A stretch of DNA of 64,000 bases from Actinopolyspora halophila DSM 43834 (GTDB lineage: Bacteria > Actinomycetota > Actinomycetes > Mycobacteriales > Pseudonocardiaceae), in assembly GCF_000371785.1 (NCBI RefSeq), contig NZ_AQUI01000002.1:4637352-4701351 (forward strand). The letters run 5' to 3'. The notes beneath the pieces are model-generated. The model saw only the letters and a program-made list of their open reading frames with translations. It made no database searches and was not told where the DNA came from. Every line of letters begins with the position of its first letter. Position 1 is the first letter of the stretch. Made by a program: the position numbers and the translations under genes. Of this stretch, positions 15,484 to 24,920 are shown piece after piece.

Positions 15484-17712
15484 TCACGAGCCGATTCCGG
15501 CCCGTTGCCGCTCGCCGGAGCCGGTCTCGCCGTGCGATCCGTCGACGTCGGTGAGCGCGGCGCCCTCCACGTCGAGGGCGGGCAGCCACCGCAGCCAACC
15601 GGGCAGCCACCACGCCGCCCTTCCGAGCAGCGCCAGCGCCGCGGGCATGAGGACCATGCGGACCACGAAGGCGTCCACCAGGATGCCGATCGCCAGCGCG
15701 AAGGCGATCGACTTGATGGTGGCGTTGCCCGCCGGAACGAACCCGGCGAACACCGAGAACATGATCAGTGCCGCCGCCACCACGACCGGCGCCGCCTGCC
15801 GGAAGCCGTTCACGATCGCGTCGCGGGGCGCGTGTCCCTTGTGGTAGGCCTCGTGCATCCGGGAGACCAGGAAGATCTGGTAGTCCATCGCCAACCCGAA
15901 CAGGATGCCGATCATCAGGATCGGGGTGAGGCTGATCAGCGGCCCGGTGTCGTCGAGGTTGATCACGTTGCTCAGCCAGCCCCACTGGAACACCGCCACG
16001 GTCGCGCCGAGCGCGGCGCCCAGGGTCAGCAGGAAGCCGAGCACCCCGACCAGCGGAACCAGGATGGAGCGGAACACCAGAACCAGCAGGATCAGCGCCA
16101 ACCCCACGACCAGCACCAGGTAGATCGGCAGGGCTTGGTCCAGGGCCTGGGCGACGTCGACGCTGACGGCGGTGGTTCCGGTCACGTAGCTGTCGGCGCC
16201 GCCGATGCCGTCCAGCCGGTCACGCAGGTCCCCCACGAGCTGTTCGGTCTCCTGGCTGGAAGGACCGGACTCGGGGATGACGGTGAGCATGGCGGCGTCA
16301 CCGCTCGCGTTCGGCACCGGGGGTGTGACGGTGGCGACGTCGTCGAGCCCGGCGATCGCGCCGCTGGCCTGCTGCGCGGTTCGCGGTGCGTCACCGCCCT
16401 CGAAGAAGGCCACGAGGGGACCGTTGACGCCCGGACCGAAGCTGTCGGCCAGCATCTGCTGCGCCCTGGCCTGCGTGGTTCCCTCGGAGGGGGTTTGGAC
16501 CAGCGTGGTCTGCATGGACGCGGCGGGGATCGCCACGACGCCGAGCGCGACGAGCGAGATCAGCAGCGCGGGCACTCGGCCGCGGGTGATCGCGCTGATC
16601 CACTTCTGGTGGAAGCTCCGGTCGTTCGCGGAGCCGTTCTCGGCGTCGGCCGTGGAGCCGTGCTCGGAACCGGCCTCGCCTGCCGGAGCGGTGCGCTGCT
16701 TGCGGGGCAGCACGTGGTGACCGAGGTAGCCGAGGACTGCGGGCACCAGGGTGAGGGCCACGAGCACCGCCACGACGATGGTCGCCGCCGCCGCGAGCCC
16801 CATCTGGGTGAGGAAGGGGATCCCCACGACCGACAGCCCGGCCAGGGCGATGAACACGGTGATCCCGGCCGTGAGCACCGCCGATCCCGCGGTGCCCACC
16901 GCGGTGGCGATGGAGGTCCGGATGTCCGTGCCTTGCCGCAGTTCCTGCCGGTGCCGGTTGATGATGAACAGGGCGTAGTCGATGCCGACCGCCAGGCCCA
17001 GCATCGTGGCCAGGATGGAGGTGGTGGACTGCAACTCCATGAAGCCGGTGGCGATGCTGATGCCCAGCGCACCGATGCCAACGCCCACTCCGGCGGTGAT
17101 CAGGTTCATCCCGGCGGTGACCAGCGAACCGTAGGTCAGCGCGAGGATCACCAGGGCGACGATGACGCCGATCGCCTCCGCGGGGCCTCCGACCGAGGGG
17201 GTGGCCATGACGGCCTGGCCGCTCACTTCGACGGTGAACGCGCCCTCGTCCGCCTGTTCGACGGTGTCGAGCAGCGCCTCGCGCTGTTCGCTGGTGACCT
17301 CACCCGCGGTGGCGTCGTAGGTGACCGTACTGTACGCCGTGGTCCGATCGGGGCTGATCGTCGGCGAGTTCGGGTTCAGCGGGTCGCTGGCCGTGGTCAC
17401 ACCGGGCTGTTCGGACAGCTCGGAGACCAGGCTCTTGATCTCGGCGACGTTGGCGGGGCTGGTCAGTTGTTGCCCGTCCGGGGCCCGCAACACGACCTTG
17501 GCGGTCACCCCACCTCCCGAGTCGAACTCCTCCTGGAGTTTGTCCTGGGCGATGGTGGATTCCTGGCCGGGGATGGAGAAACTGTCCGATGTGGGCCCGG
17601 ACAGCGTCGCCGCGCCCACGCCCGCTCCGGCGAGGGCAACCAGCCACACCAGGACGACGAGTAACCGGTGCCGATGGGCACCGGCTCCCAGTCGGTATAG
17701 CAGACGTGCCAT
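15484..17712 (-). CDS. MMPL-family RND transporter
   Basis: 742-aa MmpL-type permease with two MMPL domains and about 12 membrane segments: the first after a large N-terminal extracytoplasmic domain (about 35-195), with GIDYALFIINRHRQEL in the TM4-5 region, and the second domain with AMDYQIFLVSRMHEAYHKG. These conserved Asp-Tyr pairs belong to the proton-relay region of the family. Members export lipids or drugs using the proton gradient. It starts 6 bp after the stop of its TetR regulator and is doubtless cotranscribed with it. Confidence 0.93.
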   Translation of the reverse strand: MARLLYRLGAGAHRHRLLVVLVWLVALAGAGVGAATLSGPTSDSFSIPGQESTIAQDKLQEEFDSGGGVTAKVVLRAPDGQQLTSPANVAEIKSLVSELSEQPGVTTASDPLNPNSPTISPDRTTAYSTVTYDATAGEVTSEQREALLDTVEQADEGAFTVEVSGQAVMATPSVGGPAEAIGVIVALVILALTYGSLVTAGMNLITAGVGVGIGALGISIATGFMELQSTTSILATMLGLAVGIDYALFIINRHRQELRQGTDIRTSIATAVGTAGSAVLTAGITVFIALAGLSVVGIPFLTQMGLAAAATIVVAVLVALTLVPAVLGYLGHHVLPRKQRTAPAGEAGSEHGSTADAENGSANDRSFHQKWISAITRGRVPALLISLVALGVVAIPAASMQTTLVQTPSEGTTQARAQQMLADSFGPGVNGPLVAFFEGGDAPRTAQQASGAIAGLDDVATVTPPVPNASGDAAMLTVIPESGPSSQETEQLVGDLRDRLDGIGGADSYVTGTTAVSVDVAQALDQALPIYLVLVVGLALILLVLVFRSILVPLVGVLGFLLTLGAALGATVAVFQWGWLSNVINLDDTGPLISLTPILMIGILFGLAMDYQIFLVSRMHEAYHKGHAPRDAIVNGFRQAAPVVVAAALIMFSVFAGFVPAGNATIKSIAFALAIGILVDAFVVRMVLMPAALALLGRAAWWLPGWLRWLPALDVEGAALTDVDGSHGETGSGERQRAGIGS

Positions 17713-17718
17713 GTGAAG

Positions 17719-18312
17719 TCAGTCCTCCAGCGGGTCGGAACCGTACGAAGAAACGTCGGCGCCGGCATGGCCGAGCGCGTCGAAGCAGGTGGCGATGATC
17801 CGGGGCCGCCACGTGGTCTTGTCGCCTTCGCGGTTGGCGGTCAGCGTGAGCACGGCCAGCGCGCTCAGCGCACCGACGACCCGGATGAGTCGTTCCGTGC
17901 CCTGCTCCTCCGGGGCGAGGACGAAGATCTCGTGGATGAGCATGTCCTCCCCGTCGAGCATCACGGGGTGGTCGCCCGGCGCCGTGATCGGCCGGAAGGC
18001 CAGGGAGACCAGGCCGGGTCTTTCCAGGGCGACGTCGGTCAGCAGTTCCAGCGCACGCCGGTCCCGCCCCGGACCGGATGGCAGCCGGGCGACGTCGTCG
18101 TAGACCAGGCGGGCCTGCGCGCGCCCCATCTCCAGCGCGGCCTCGTGGATCGCTTCCTTGCTGGGGTAGTGGTGCAGCAGGCCTGCCTTGGACAGGCCGA
18201 CCGACTCGGCCAGCGCCTTCAGCGATGTCTGGGCGAATCCGTGCTGGGCGAACAGCTCGGCCGCGCGGTCGAGGATCTGTTCGTCCACCTGCTCCCGGAA
18301 CGGTCTTGTCAC
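17719..18312 (-). CDS. TetR-family repressor of the MMPL transporter
   Basis: 197 aa. N-terminal helix-turn-helix: VDEQILDRAAELFAQHGF, SLKALAESVGLSKAGLLHHYPSKEAI. The C-terminal ligand domain contains SLAFRPITAPG and LIRVVGALSALAVLTL. It lies 6 bp upstream of the MMPL gene. A perfect TetR-type palindrome 20 bp upstream of its start argues for repression of both genes, relieved by a transported compound (inference). Confidence 0.9.
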   Translation of the reverse strand: MTRPFREQVDEQILDRAAELFAQHGFAQTSLKALAESVGLSKAGLLHHYPSKEAIHEAALEMGRAQARLVYDDVARLPSGPGRDRRALELLTDVALERPGLVSLAFRPITAPGDHPVMLDGEDMLIHEIFVLAPEEQGTERLIRVVGALSALAVLTLTANREGDKTTWRPRIIATCFDALGHAGADVSSYGSDPLED

Positions 18313-18331
18313 GTCTTCGATGCTACAAGGG

Positions 18332-18354
18332 TTACCGACCGGTTCGGTCGGTAA
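18332..18354. promoter_or_regulatory. TetR operator
   Basis: TTACCGACC (18332-18340) and GGTCGGTAA (18346-18354) form a perfect 9-bp inverted repeat around a 5-bp centre, with a related half-site CGACCGAATCGG just beyond. This is the usual look of a TetR-family operator and it lies directly upstream of the TetR-MMPL operon. Confidence 0.8.
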
Positions 18355-18382
18355 AACGACCGAATCGGTTTGTGACGCTGCT

Positions 18383-18400
18383 CCCAGTTACAGGCGAAAC
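18383..18400. repeat. Diverged CAGTTATAGGC hairpin repeat
   Basis: Reads CCCAGTTACAGGCGAAAC, two changes from the consensus, with the right arm degraded. It borders the left side of a possible decayed gene, with the next copies on the right at 18768 and 18823. Confidence 0.6.
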
Positions 18401-18459
18401 CGAGAAGCGCTCCCACCGTCCCGGCGCGGGCACGACCGCCGACGTGACGGAGGGGATGT

Positions 18460-18720
18460 GGAGCGGGGTCGGCGCGTCCTGCTGAGCGCGGAACTGCGCG
18501 AAGCACGCGACCGGGAGGGGCCGCTTGCGGTCGACACCGCGGAAAAGCCGGGCTGGTACGCGGGCGAGCTCCGAAGGTCGAACGGAGCGGCGCGGGCCCG
18601 ACCGCCGAAGGACCGGCCGAAGCGGCCGAAGTCTTCGGCATCGCGCAGGAGCGCGTGGGAGCACTCGGTGAGCTCGCCGTCGCACGGCGGATAACGCACC
18701 AGACCGGCGGACTCGCTGCC
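18460..18720 (+). pseudogene. Possible remnant of an XRE-type regulator
   Basis: Reading across one frameshift near 18600 gives VLLSAELREARDREGPLAVD, AEKPGWYAGELRRSNGAARARP and then VFGIAQERVGALGELAVARR. This order resembles the N-terminal helix-turn-helix of actinobacterial XRE/DUF5753 regulators (L-x-x-E-L-R-x-x-R, then GW-x-x-x-x-L-x-R-x-E-x-G-x-x-x-x-x-P). Key positions are altered and the frame is broken. The rest of the 18.3-19.0 kb gap has no gene. Confidence 0.35.
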
Positions 18721-18767
18721 GAGGAACGAGACGTCGCGACTCCGGCCGGCCGGGACTCCCCCTCACA

Positions 18768-18840
18768 CAGTTATAGGCAAAACTGGGAGACCACGAGGCG
18801 GCCAACCCCTACCGGTGCTCCCGGTCATGGGCAAAACTGG
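18768..18840. repeat. Two copies of the CAGTTATAGGCAAAACTG repeat
   Basis: A full copy at 18768-18787 and a copy with a degraded left arm (GGTCATGGGCAAAACTGG) at 18823-18840, both just downstream of the icd terminator. Confidence 0.7.
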
Positions 18841-18851
18841 GGGCCAACGGA

Positions 18852-18902
18852 AAAAGCGCCGCCCCACCGTGCGGATCCCCGCACGACGGGACGGCGCCGC
18901 TG
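18852..18902 (-). terminator. Rho-independent terminator of icd
   Basis: On the minus strand a long GC-rich hairpin (arms at about 18852-18872 and 18878-18900, complementary with small mismatches) is followed by a CTTTTT run at 18852-18857. It lies about 130 bp past the icd stop codon and is one of the few terminators in the window with a clear U tract. Confidence 0.75.
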
Positions 18903-19028
18903 CCCTGCCGACCCGAGCGCGACGCGCCCGCGTCGCACCGCGTCGGAGGCGACCATCCTGCCGAGCCGATCACCGGCGGAAGGTTCCGCCGAGCGAACGG
19001 TAGGCCCGGACGCCCCCGGAGGCGAACC

Positions 19029-20249
19029 TCAGCGCTGGGCCATCTTCTTCTGCAGGTTCTCGTCCAGCGCGTTCAGGAACTCCTGGGTGTTCAGGTGCCC
19101 CTGGTCGCCACCGACCAGCAGCGCGAGGTCCTTGGTCATCTTGCCGCTCTCGACGGTCTCGATGACGACCTGCTCCAGCGTCTTGGCGAACTCGACGACC
19201 TCGGGGGTCGAGTCCAGCTTGCCGCGCTGCTGCAGCCCGCGGGTCCACGCGAAGATGGACGCGATCGGGTTGGTGGAGGTCTCCTGACCCTGCTGGTGCC
19301 TGCGGTAGTGCCTGGTGACCGTGCCGTGCGCGGCCTCGGCCTCGACGGTGCCGTTCTCGGTCATCAGCACCGAGGTCATCAGGCCGAGGGAGCCGAAGCC
19401 CTGGGCGACTGTGTCGGACTGGACGTCACCGTCGTAGTTCTTGCAGGCCCAGACGTAGCCGCCCTCCCACTTCAGCGCGGTGGCGACCATGTCGTCGATC
19501 AGCCGGTGCTCGTACTCGATCCCGTTGGCCTCGAAGTCGGCCTTGAACTCGTTCTCGTAGATCTCCTCGAACACGTCCTTGAACAGGCCGTCGTAGGACT
19601 TGAGGATCGTGTTCTTGGTGGACATGTAGACCGGGTAGCCCCGCTCGAGACCGTAGCGGAACGAGGCCCGCGCGAACTCCTCGATGGAACGCCGGTAGTT
19701 GTACATGGCCATCGCCACACCGCCCTCTTCGGGGAAGTTGGCGACCTCGAGCTCCATCGGCTCGGAACCGTCGGCCGGCGTGTAGGTGACGGTCACGGTG
19801 CCCGCGCCGGGGACCTTGAAGTCGGTGGCCTTGTACTGGTCGGCGTGCGCGTGCCTGCCGATGACGATCGGCTTGGTCCAGGTCGGCACGTACCGCGGGA
19901 TGTTGGAGATGACGATCGGCTCGCGGAAGATCACGCCGCCGAGGATGTTGCGGATCGTGCCGTTCGGGCTGCGCCACATCTTCTTCAGCCCGAACTCGTC
20001 CACGCGGGCCTCGTCCGGGGTGATGGTGGCGCACTTGACGCCGACACCGTGCTTGGAGATCGCGTTGGCGGCGTCGACGGTCACCTGGTCGTCGGTGGCG
20101 TCCCTGTTCTCGACGCCCAGGTCGTAGTAGTCGAGGTTGATGTCCAGGTAGGGGTGGATCAGCTTGTCCTTGATGAAGGACCAGATGATGCGGGTCATCT
20201 CGTCGCCGTCGAGTTCGGCGACGGTTCCCAGTACCTTGATCTTGCTCAT
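19029..20249 (-). CDS. icd: NADP-dependent isocitrate dehydrogenase
   Basis: 406-aa dimeric type II (eukaryotic-like, IDH1-type) isocitrate dehydrogenase of the TCA cycle. Visible motifs: [27 protein letters not shown] (substrate phosphate/Ser-Asn-Gly-Thr), [15 protein letters not shown], the metal/substrate segment [20 protein letters not shown], and the NADP-binding [25 protein letters not shown] good AGGAG site precedes the ATG. It is monocistronic, with its own terminator. It supplies 2-oxoglutarate two steps upstream of SucCD encoded at 38 kb. Confidence 0.96.
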   Translation of the reverse strand: MSKIKVLGTVAELDGDEMTRIIWSFIKDKLIHPYLDINLDYYDLGVENRDATDDQVTVDAANAISKHGVGVKCATITPDEARVDEFGLKKMWRSPNGTIRNILGGVIFREPIVISNIPRYVPTWTKPIVIGRHAHADQYKATDFKVPGAGTVTVTYTPADGSEPMELEVANFPEEGGVAMAMYNYRRSIEEFARASFRYGLERGYPVYMSTKNTILKSYDGLFKDVFEEIYENEFKADFEANGIEYEHRLIDDMVATALKWEGGYVWACKNYDGDVQSDTVAQGFGSLGLMTSVLMTENGTVEAEAAHGTVTRHYRRHQQGQETSTNPIASIFAWTRGLQQRGKLDSTPEVVEFAKTLEQVVIETVESGKMTKDLALLVGGDQGHLNTQEFLNALDENLQKKMAQR

Positions 20250-20539
20250 GGTGGCGGGGTGCTCCTCTCACACGAGAAACGCAAACGGTACAAGCGTACT
20301 GCTAAACCGGCCGACTGTGAGCCCCACCCGTCATCGCACCCGCGCCCGGAGTGAAATGCTCCACCCGGTACGACCCAGCACAGCAGACCGCGCACTCCCG
20401 CGGCACCGCGATACGAGTGAGCAACGACACAACAACGCCGTCGGGTTCTCCCACCGCAGTCGGTGTTCCGGCGCGGGTCCCCCGGTAACGCCCCCCGGGA
20501 AGCTACGCTCGACACAGACCGTGATCTTGGAGGAACCTC

Positions 20540-21370
20540 GTGGCGACCGGACCCACCCACGCGATGAGCGGACTCGCGGCATGGGCCGCCGTGACGGCGG
20601 CGGCGGGTGCGCACACCATCGGCCAGCTCACCCCCAAGACCTGGGTGGTGGGCGCGATCCTGGCGACCGGGGCCGCGCTGCTGCCGGACATCGACCATCC
20701 GAAGTCGACCGTGGCACGCACCTTCGGCGGAATGTCGCGCGGAGTTTCGGCCGCCCTCAGCGGATTCAGCGGCTTTCTGTACCGCCTGACCAGAACCCAG
20801 CACGACAGCGACCGCTCGGGGACGCACCGGGGCTTCACCCACACCATCGTGTTCGCGATACTGGCCGGCCTGATCACCACGGCCATAGTGCAGAGCAGCA
20901 ACGGCACCGCGCTCGGCGTGCTGATGTTCGTCTTCGCCGGGCTCACCGTCCGGGGGCTGATGAACAACTGGTCCCCGCAGAGCGACGCGCTGCTGATCGC
21001 GGCCGTTTCGCTGACCCTGACCATCGTGTGCTGGGCCTGGAGCGGCAACCAACCACACGACGCGGCCGCGTTCGGGGTGGCGGTCATGATCGGGTGCGTC
21101 GCCCACTTCATCGGCGACGCCATCACCGAGCAGGGCTGTCCGATGCTCTGGCCCATCCCCCTCGGCAGCCGGACCTGGTACCCGGTTGCACCTCCGAAGG
21201 CCTTGCGGATGAAGACCGGGGGGAAGGTCGAACTGGCGATCATCGGCCCAGGGCTCACCATCGCCGCCACGATCCTGTCCGCCGTGGTGCTCTACCGGGT
21301 CGGCGCCGTCCCGTGGCTCGCCGAACTGGGGCTCCCGCCGAAGGTGATGGCCTGGATAACACCGAGCTGA
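20540..21370 (+). CDS. DUF457/YdjM-type membrane-bound metal-dependent hydrolase
   Basis: 276 aa from GTG 20540 with GGAGG 7 bases upstream. Features of the family: MATGPTHAMSG with an early His, LLPDIDHPKST (metal-binding D-x-D-H), RSGTHRGFTHTIVF (H-R-x-x-T-H), and later HFIGDAITEQG. Four to six hydrophobic helices alternate with these motifs. The family includes the DNA-damage-inducible YdjM/LexA-binding proteins; the chemical reaction is unknown. Confidence 0.87.
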   Translation: MATGPTHAMSGLAAWAAVTAAAGAHTIGQLTPKTWVVGAILATGAALLPDIDHPKSTVARTFGGMSRGVSAALSGFSGFLYRLTRTQHDSDRSGTHRGFTHTIVFAILAGLITTAIVQSSNGTALGVLMFVFAGLTVRGLMNNWSPQSDALLIAAVSLTLTIVCWAWSGNQPHDAAAFGVAVMIGCVAHFIGDAITEQGCPMLWPIPLGSRTWYPVAPPKALRMKTGGKVELAIIGPGLTIAATILSAVVLYRVGAVPWLAELGLPPKVMAWITPS

Positions 21371-21491
21371 CCACCTCCCCACCGACCCACCAACGGAGTC
21401 GGAACGCGCGAAAGCACCTCCCCCGATTCGCGAAGTCGGTAGGCTGCACGAGGCGGGAGGACGGAGAACCCGCGCCGACGACGGAGGATCC

Positions 21492-22010
21492 ATGCGTATC
21501 CGCAGCAAGTTCGTGATGCTCGTTCTGGCCCTTCCCATGCTGACGGCCGCAGCGGCGTGTGGCGAGTTGCAGGAGGCCCAGCAGGGCGTGCAGAACGCCA
21601 AGGAAGGCGTCGACCAGGCGCAGAAGAGCCTGGACACGGCCCAGAGCTGCGCCAAGGCCACCGGCGCCGTGCAGTTCATGCCGAACTTCTCCGATCCGCA
21701 GCAGGCCCAGGAGAAGGCCCGGAACAAGGCCGAGGAACTCGGCAAGCTCGCGGACCAGACCAACGACCAGGCGCTGCAGGAGGCCCTGCGCGACATGCAG
21801 AGTTCCGCCGAGCGGGTGGCCTCCGGAGAAGTGACCATCGACAACAGCGCCGAGTGGACCCAGCAGAAGCTCGCGCACGCTCAGCGAGTGCTCGACATAT
21901 GCTCCGGTGGCTCCGGTGGTTCGGGTGAGTCCGGCGGCTCCGGCGAGTCCGGCGGCTCCGAGGGATCCGGAGGTTCGGAAGGCGGCGAGGGGGGCGAGGG
22001 CTCCGACTGA
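21492..22010 (+). CDS. Putative lipoprotein with Ser/Gly-rich tail
   Basis: 172 aa. The N-terminus has a lipoprotein signal (hydrophobic VMLVLALPMLTAAAAC, lipidated Cys23). The mature part is a helical, Gln/Ala-rich region with coiled-coil character (AQQGVQNAKEGVDQAQKSLDTAQ) around one Cys pair, and ends in a repetitive SGGSGESGG tail of about 35 residues. I do not recognise the family. It is probably attached to the outer face of the membrane, with the tail reaching into the wall. Confidence 0.75.
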   Translation: MRIRSKFVMLVLALPMLTAAAACGELQEAQQGVQNAKEGVDQAQKSLDTAQSCAKATGAVQFMPNFSDPQQAQEKARNKAEELGKLADQTNDQALQEALRDMQSSAERVASGEVTIDNSAEWTQQKLAHAQRVLDICSGGSGGSGESGGSGESGGSEGSGGSEGGEGGEGSD

Positions 22011-22135
22011 GCCGTTCCGCAGGCCGCCCTTCGAAAATCACCCGTCGGATATACGCGGCTCACTCGACACACACCTGCGAGATGTGGCGCCGGTCACCTA
22101 ATCTGGAGTCACGACTCGCCAGGAGGTGACTACTC

Positions 22136-22330
22136 ATGAAGGCCGCCACAGGAGAACGGTTGTACGTGCACAGCCGTACGGTCGAACAACCGGATCGTGC
22201 CGGGGTGATCCTCGAAGTCCGCGGGGAGAACGGGGAGCCTCCGTACCTGGTCCGTTTCGACGACGGGCACGAACGGCTCGTCTACCCCGGGGGTGACTGC
22301 GAGGTGGAAGGACATCCGGCAGGAGCCTGA
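22136..22330 (+). CDS. DUF1918 domain protein
   Basis: 64-aa protein starting at ATG 22136 behind AGGAGGTG. It is a single DUF1918 domain: KAATGERLYVHSRTVEQPDRAGVILEVRG, then PPYLVRFDDGHERLVYPGGDCEVE. The family is a small SH3-like barrel found throughout actinobacteria, of unknown function. Confidence 0.88.
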   Translation: MKAATGERLYVHSRTVEQPDRAGVILEVRGENGEPPYLVRFDDGHERLVYPGGDCEVEGHPAGA

Positions 22331-22551
22331 ACCGTGTGTCTTCCGAACAGCTCCCCGTCCCCCGGAAGACACCTCAGGCACCTCCAGTCGAGTGACATTC
22401 ACTCCTTCGGAGCTGGAAAGGTCGTATCCCACTCACCGAATCACCGTCCTGCGTTCGGAGTTCTACCCACCGGAATGGCACACTGATCGCCAAAGCGATG
22501 ATCCCGACCCGCCGATCGCGGCGTGTGGCCGCTTGGTGAGGAGGCGGTGCA

Positions 22552-23397
22552 GTGCCATGGGAACCCCCGAAGGGCGAAACCGCGGCGGATCCGTTCGCAA
22601 CGCTGCGGATCGGCTTCGCAGGCCGCGTCGAACTACCGACCGGTGAACTACTGGCCGAGCAGTCCACCAGGATCGACGGAAACCACGATCCCGGCCCGCT
22701 CTGCTGGATAAGTAAGGAGCCACCCTCCGCACAGCTGTTGGCGACACTGCGCGCCGAAAGTAGCTCCAACGGGCTGTGGCCGCTGTTGCTGGTGGACGAC
22801 ACCGAGCTGTACGGCGACCGCTGCACCGTCGGCGTGGTCACTCCGGAGCCCCGGGCCCACATCGGCAAATGGCAACCGGGGCAGGTGATGAGCAGGATCT
22901 GGGACGGGCTGTGCCAGATCGACTCCGAGCTCGGCCCGGCCTACGACGAGGACAGCCTCGCCCCGTTCGGGCACTCCTGTCCCGGACTCGCACCACCCGG
23001 TGACCTGCTGGCCGACTCGACCGTGCTCGCCAACCAGCTCACCCAGCGACTGCTGGACGAGCAGACCCGACTAGGCCTGGTACCGGTCCCCCGGGGAGCC
23101 GACGCGCTCACCGTGCTCGGGTGGTCGGGAGCCACGAACCACGTCTCCCGCTCAGCCGGGCTGTCCGCCGTGCTGCGCAGTTGGGAGGAACGCTTCGGGG
23201 CCCGCGTATTGCGTCTCGGTCCCGATCGGCTGGACCTCAGCGTGGCGGCCCCACCCATCCGCGCGGAACACGCCGCGGCCGTGGCGGCGGAACACTGGAC
23301 GTTCGCACCCGATCGGATCATGCAGGACACGGGCAGCATCTCCGCGTACGCCGAGGAGATACGAGGCCGCAGGCAGTGGACCTTCTGGTGGGACTGA
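22552..23397 (+). CDS. DUF4253 domain protein
   Basis: 281 aa from GTG 22552, with GAGGAGG 7 bases upstream. The C-terminal half matches DUF4253: VPVPRGADALTVLGWSG, SAVLRSWEERFGARVLRLGPD, LDLSVAAPP, EHWTFAPD and a terminal RRQWTFWWD. DUF4253 proteins are cytosolic, related to SMI1/SUKH-type immunity-like folds in some contexts, but no function is established. It ends at a convergent junction filled by a structured repeat. Confidence 0.85.
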   Translation: MPWEPPKGETAADPFATLRIGFAGRVELPTGELLAEQSTRIDGNHDPGPLCWISKEPPSAQLLATLRAESSSNGLWPLLLVDDTELYGDRCTVGVVTPEPRAHIGKWQPGQVMSRIWDGLCQIDSELGPAYDEDSLAPFGHSCPGLAPPGDLLADSTVLANQLTQRLLDEQTRLGLVPVPRGADALTVLGWSGATNHVSRSAGLSAVLRSWEERFGARVLRLGPDRLDLSVAAPPIRAEHAAAVAAEHWTFAPDRIMQDTGSISAYAEEIRGRRQWTFWWD

Positions 23398-23440
23398 TCG
23401 GAAGTTCGGCGACTCGGTCTGCATGGTTGGTTCTGATGAG

Positions 23441-23545
23441 CGGAACCTCTCGCGGGCTCTCGCTGCGAGTGTCCCGACTTCGAGTAGCGACACCAACGTC
23501 TCCGACCGTCCTCGCGAGAGCACCACGAGAGAACCCGCGGCGGTG
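23441..23545 (-). repeat. Structured intergenic repeat, copy 1 (degenerate centre)
   Basis: Inverted arms GGAACCTCTCGCGGGCTCTCGC (given in two parts: CTCTCG and GCTCTCGC) at 23442-23464 and their complement at 23513-23535, in opposite orientation to the other copies. The central stem seen in other copies is degraded, although CGAGTAGCG recalls the conserved apex. It fills the convergent gap between the DUF4253 and DUF3017 genes. Confidence 0.65.
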
Positions 23546-23603
23546 CCGACTGCTCGGGTGGTGGTAAGCGGCTGACGCCTCTCGAAAGACGGAGCCCGGC
23601 CCG

Positions 23604-23897
23604 TCATCCCGCCAGGGGGCCGCCCTTGATCGTGACGGCCACGAACACGATGACCGCTCCGAGCGCCCCGTAGAGCACCACGTCCACCGGGCGACTCCGG
23701 ATGGCCAGCAGACCGACCCGTTCCGTGGACAGCCCCACCCGGAACACCGCGGCGAGCAGGAAAGCACCGCCGAGCAGGGTCGCGCCGTCCCTCCAGTGCG
23801 ACATGGCCACGCGCAGAATCCCGATCAGCGCGACCAGCACCACGAGCGCGAACCACAGGTGCACCGAGCCGCGTCCACCGACGAACCGGTCGAACAT
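23604..23897 (-). CDS. DUF3017 membrane protein
   Basis: 97 aa with three predicted membrane helices (WFALVVLVALIGILRVAM, LLGGAFLLAAVFRVGLS, VVLYGALGAVIVFVAVTI). Matches DUF3017, which characteristically follows folD in actinobacteria, as here (171 bp downstream). Function unknown. Confidence 0.85.
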   Translation of the reverse strand: MFDRFVGGRGSVHLWFALVVLVALIGILRVAMSHWRDGATLLGGAFLLAAVFRVGLSTERVGLLAIRSRPVDVVLYGALGAVIVFVAVTIKGGPLAG

Positions 23898-24068
23898 CGT
23901 CCCTCTCAGAAACCGTCCGCAGGACTTGATCAGTGGGTCGGGGAACCGACGGCTTGCCCGAGCTGAGCACCCGAGCCCGGAACACGGGTTCCGGCACGAG
24001 CGCTCAGAACTCGTGGAACGTGGGACTCACCTGCGGAAGCTCCCGCGTCCCGCGAGCGGGTCGGTCGT

Positions 24069-24920
24069 TCACTCCGCCGCGCGCTCCGCGGCCTCGACCA
24101 CGTTGTTCAGCAGCATCGCGCGGGTCATCGGACCGATACCTCCCGGATTCGGCGAGAGGAAGCCGGCCACCTCGGCCACGTCCGGGTGAACATCACCCAT
24201 CGGGCCGGATTCGCCGCGCGTCACTCCCACATCGAGAACGGCGGCCCCCGGCTTGATCATGTCCGGTGTGACCAGGTTCGGCTTGCCCGCCGCGGCCACC
24301 ACGACATCGGCCCTGGAAAGCTCGGCGGCGACGTCCTTGGTCCCCGTGTGGCACAACGTGACGGTCGCGTTCTCGCTGCGCCGGGTCAACAGCAGCCCCA
24401 AGGGCCTGCCGACGGTGATCCCACGACCGAGGACCGCGACGTGGGCCCCGTTGAGTTCGACACCGTAACGCCGCAGCAACTCGACGATCCCGCGCGGAGT
24501 GCACGGCAACGGGGCGGGCTCGCCCAGAACCAGCCTTCCGAGACTGACCGGGTTGAGCCCGTCGGCGTCCTTGCGCACATCGACCCGCTGCAGCAGAGCC
24601 CCGGTGTCGAGATGCTCGGGGATCGGCAACTGGACGATGTAGCCCGTGCACGCCGGGTCGGCGTTGAGCTCGTCGATCACGCCCTCGAGCTCGGCCTGGC
24701 CGATGTCGGCGGGAAGCTCCCTGCGGATCGACTCGATCCCGACCTGCGCACAGTCGTTGTGCTTGCCGCGCACATAGGAGTGCGAGGCGGGGTCGTCCCC
24801 CACCAGCACCGTGGCCAGCCCCGGCGTGCGGCCCTGTTCCGCGAGCGCGGCCACCCGGGGCCGCAGCTCGTCGTAGATGGCGTTCTTGGTGGCCTTACCG
24901 TCAAGAATCGTGGCGCTCAC
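24069..24920 (-). CDS. folD: Bifunctional methylenetetrahydrofolate dehydrogenase/cyclohydrolase
   Basis: 283 aa. Family signatures: [30 protein letters not shown] (catalytic Tyr and Lys), [45 protein letters not shown] (NADP site) and VGVTRGESG. It converts 5,10-methylene-THF to 10-formyl-THF, the one-carbon donor for both formyltransferase domains of the PurN-PurH protein encoded at 32-34 kb. It overlaps the upstream transporter gene by 20 bp and is followed by DUF3017. Confidence 0.95.
   Translation of the reverse strand: MSATILDGKATKNAIYDELRPRVAALAEQGRTPGLATVLVGDDPASHSYVRGKHNDCAQVGIESIRRELPADIGQAELEGVIDELNADPACTGYIVQLPIPEHLDTGALLQRVDVRKDADGLNPVSLGRLVLGEPAPLPCTPRGIVELLRRYGVELNGAHVAVLGRGITVGRPLGLLLTRRSENATVTLCHTGTKDVAAELSRADVVVAAAGKPNLVTPDMIKPGAAVLDVGVTRGESGPMGDVHPDVAEVAGFLSPNPGGIGPMTRAMLLNNVVEAAERAAE

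Noticed and set aside
15352-17664. 770-aa plus-strand ORF opposite the MMPL gene
   Set aside because: Its His/Asp/Gln/Arg-rich sequence is the antisense of the MMPL reading frame and shows no domain.
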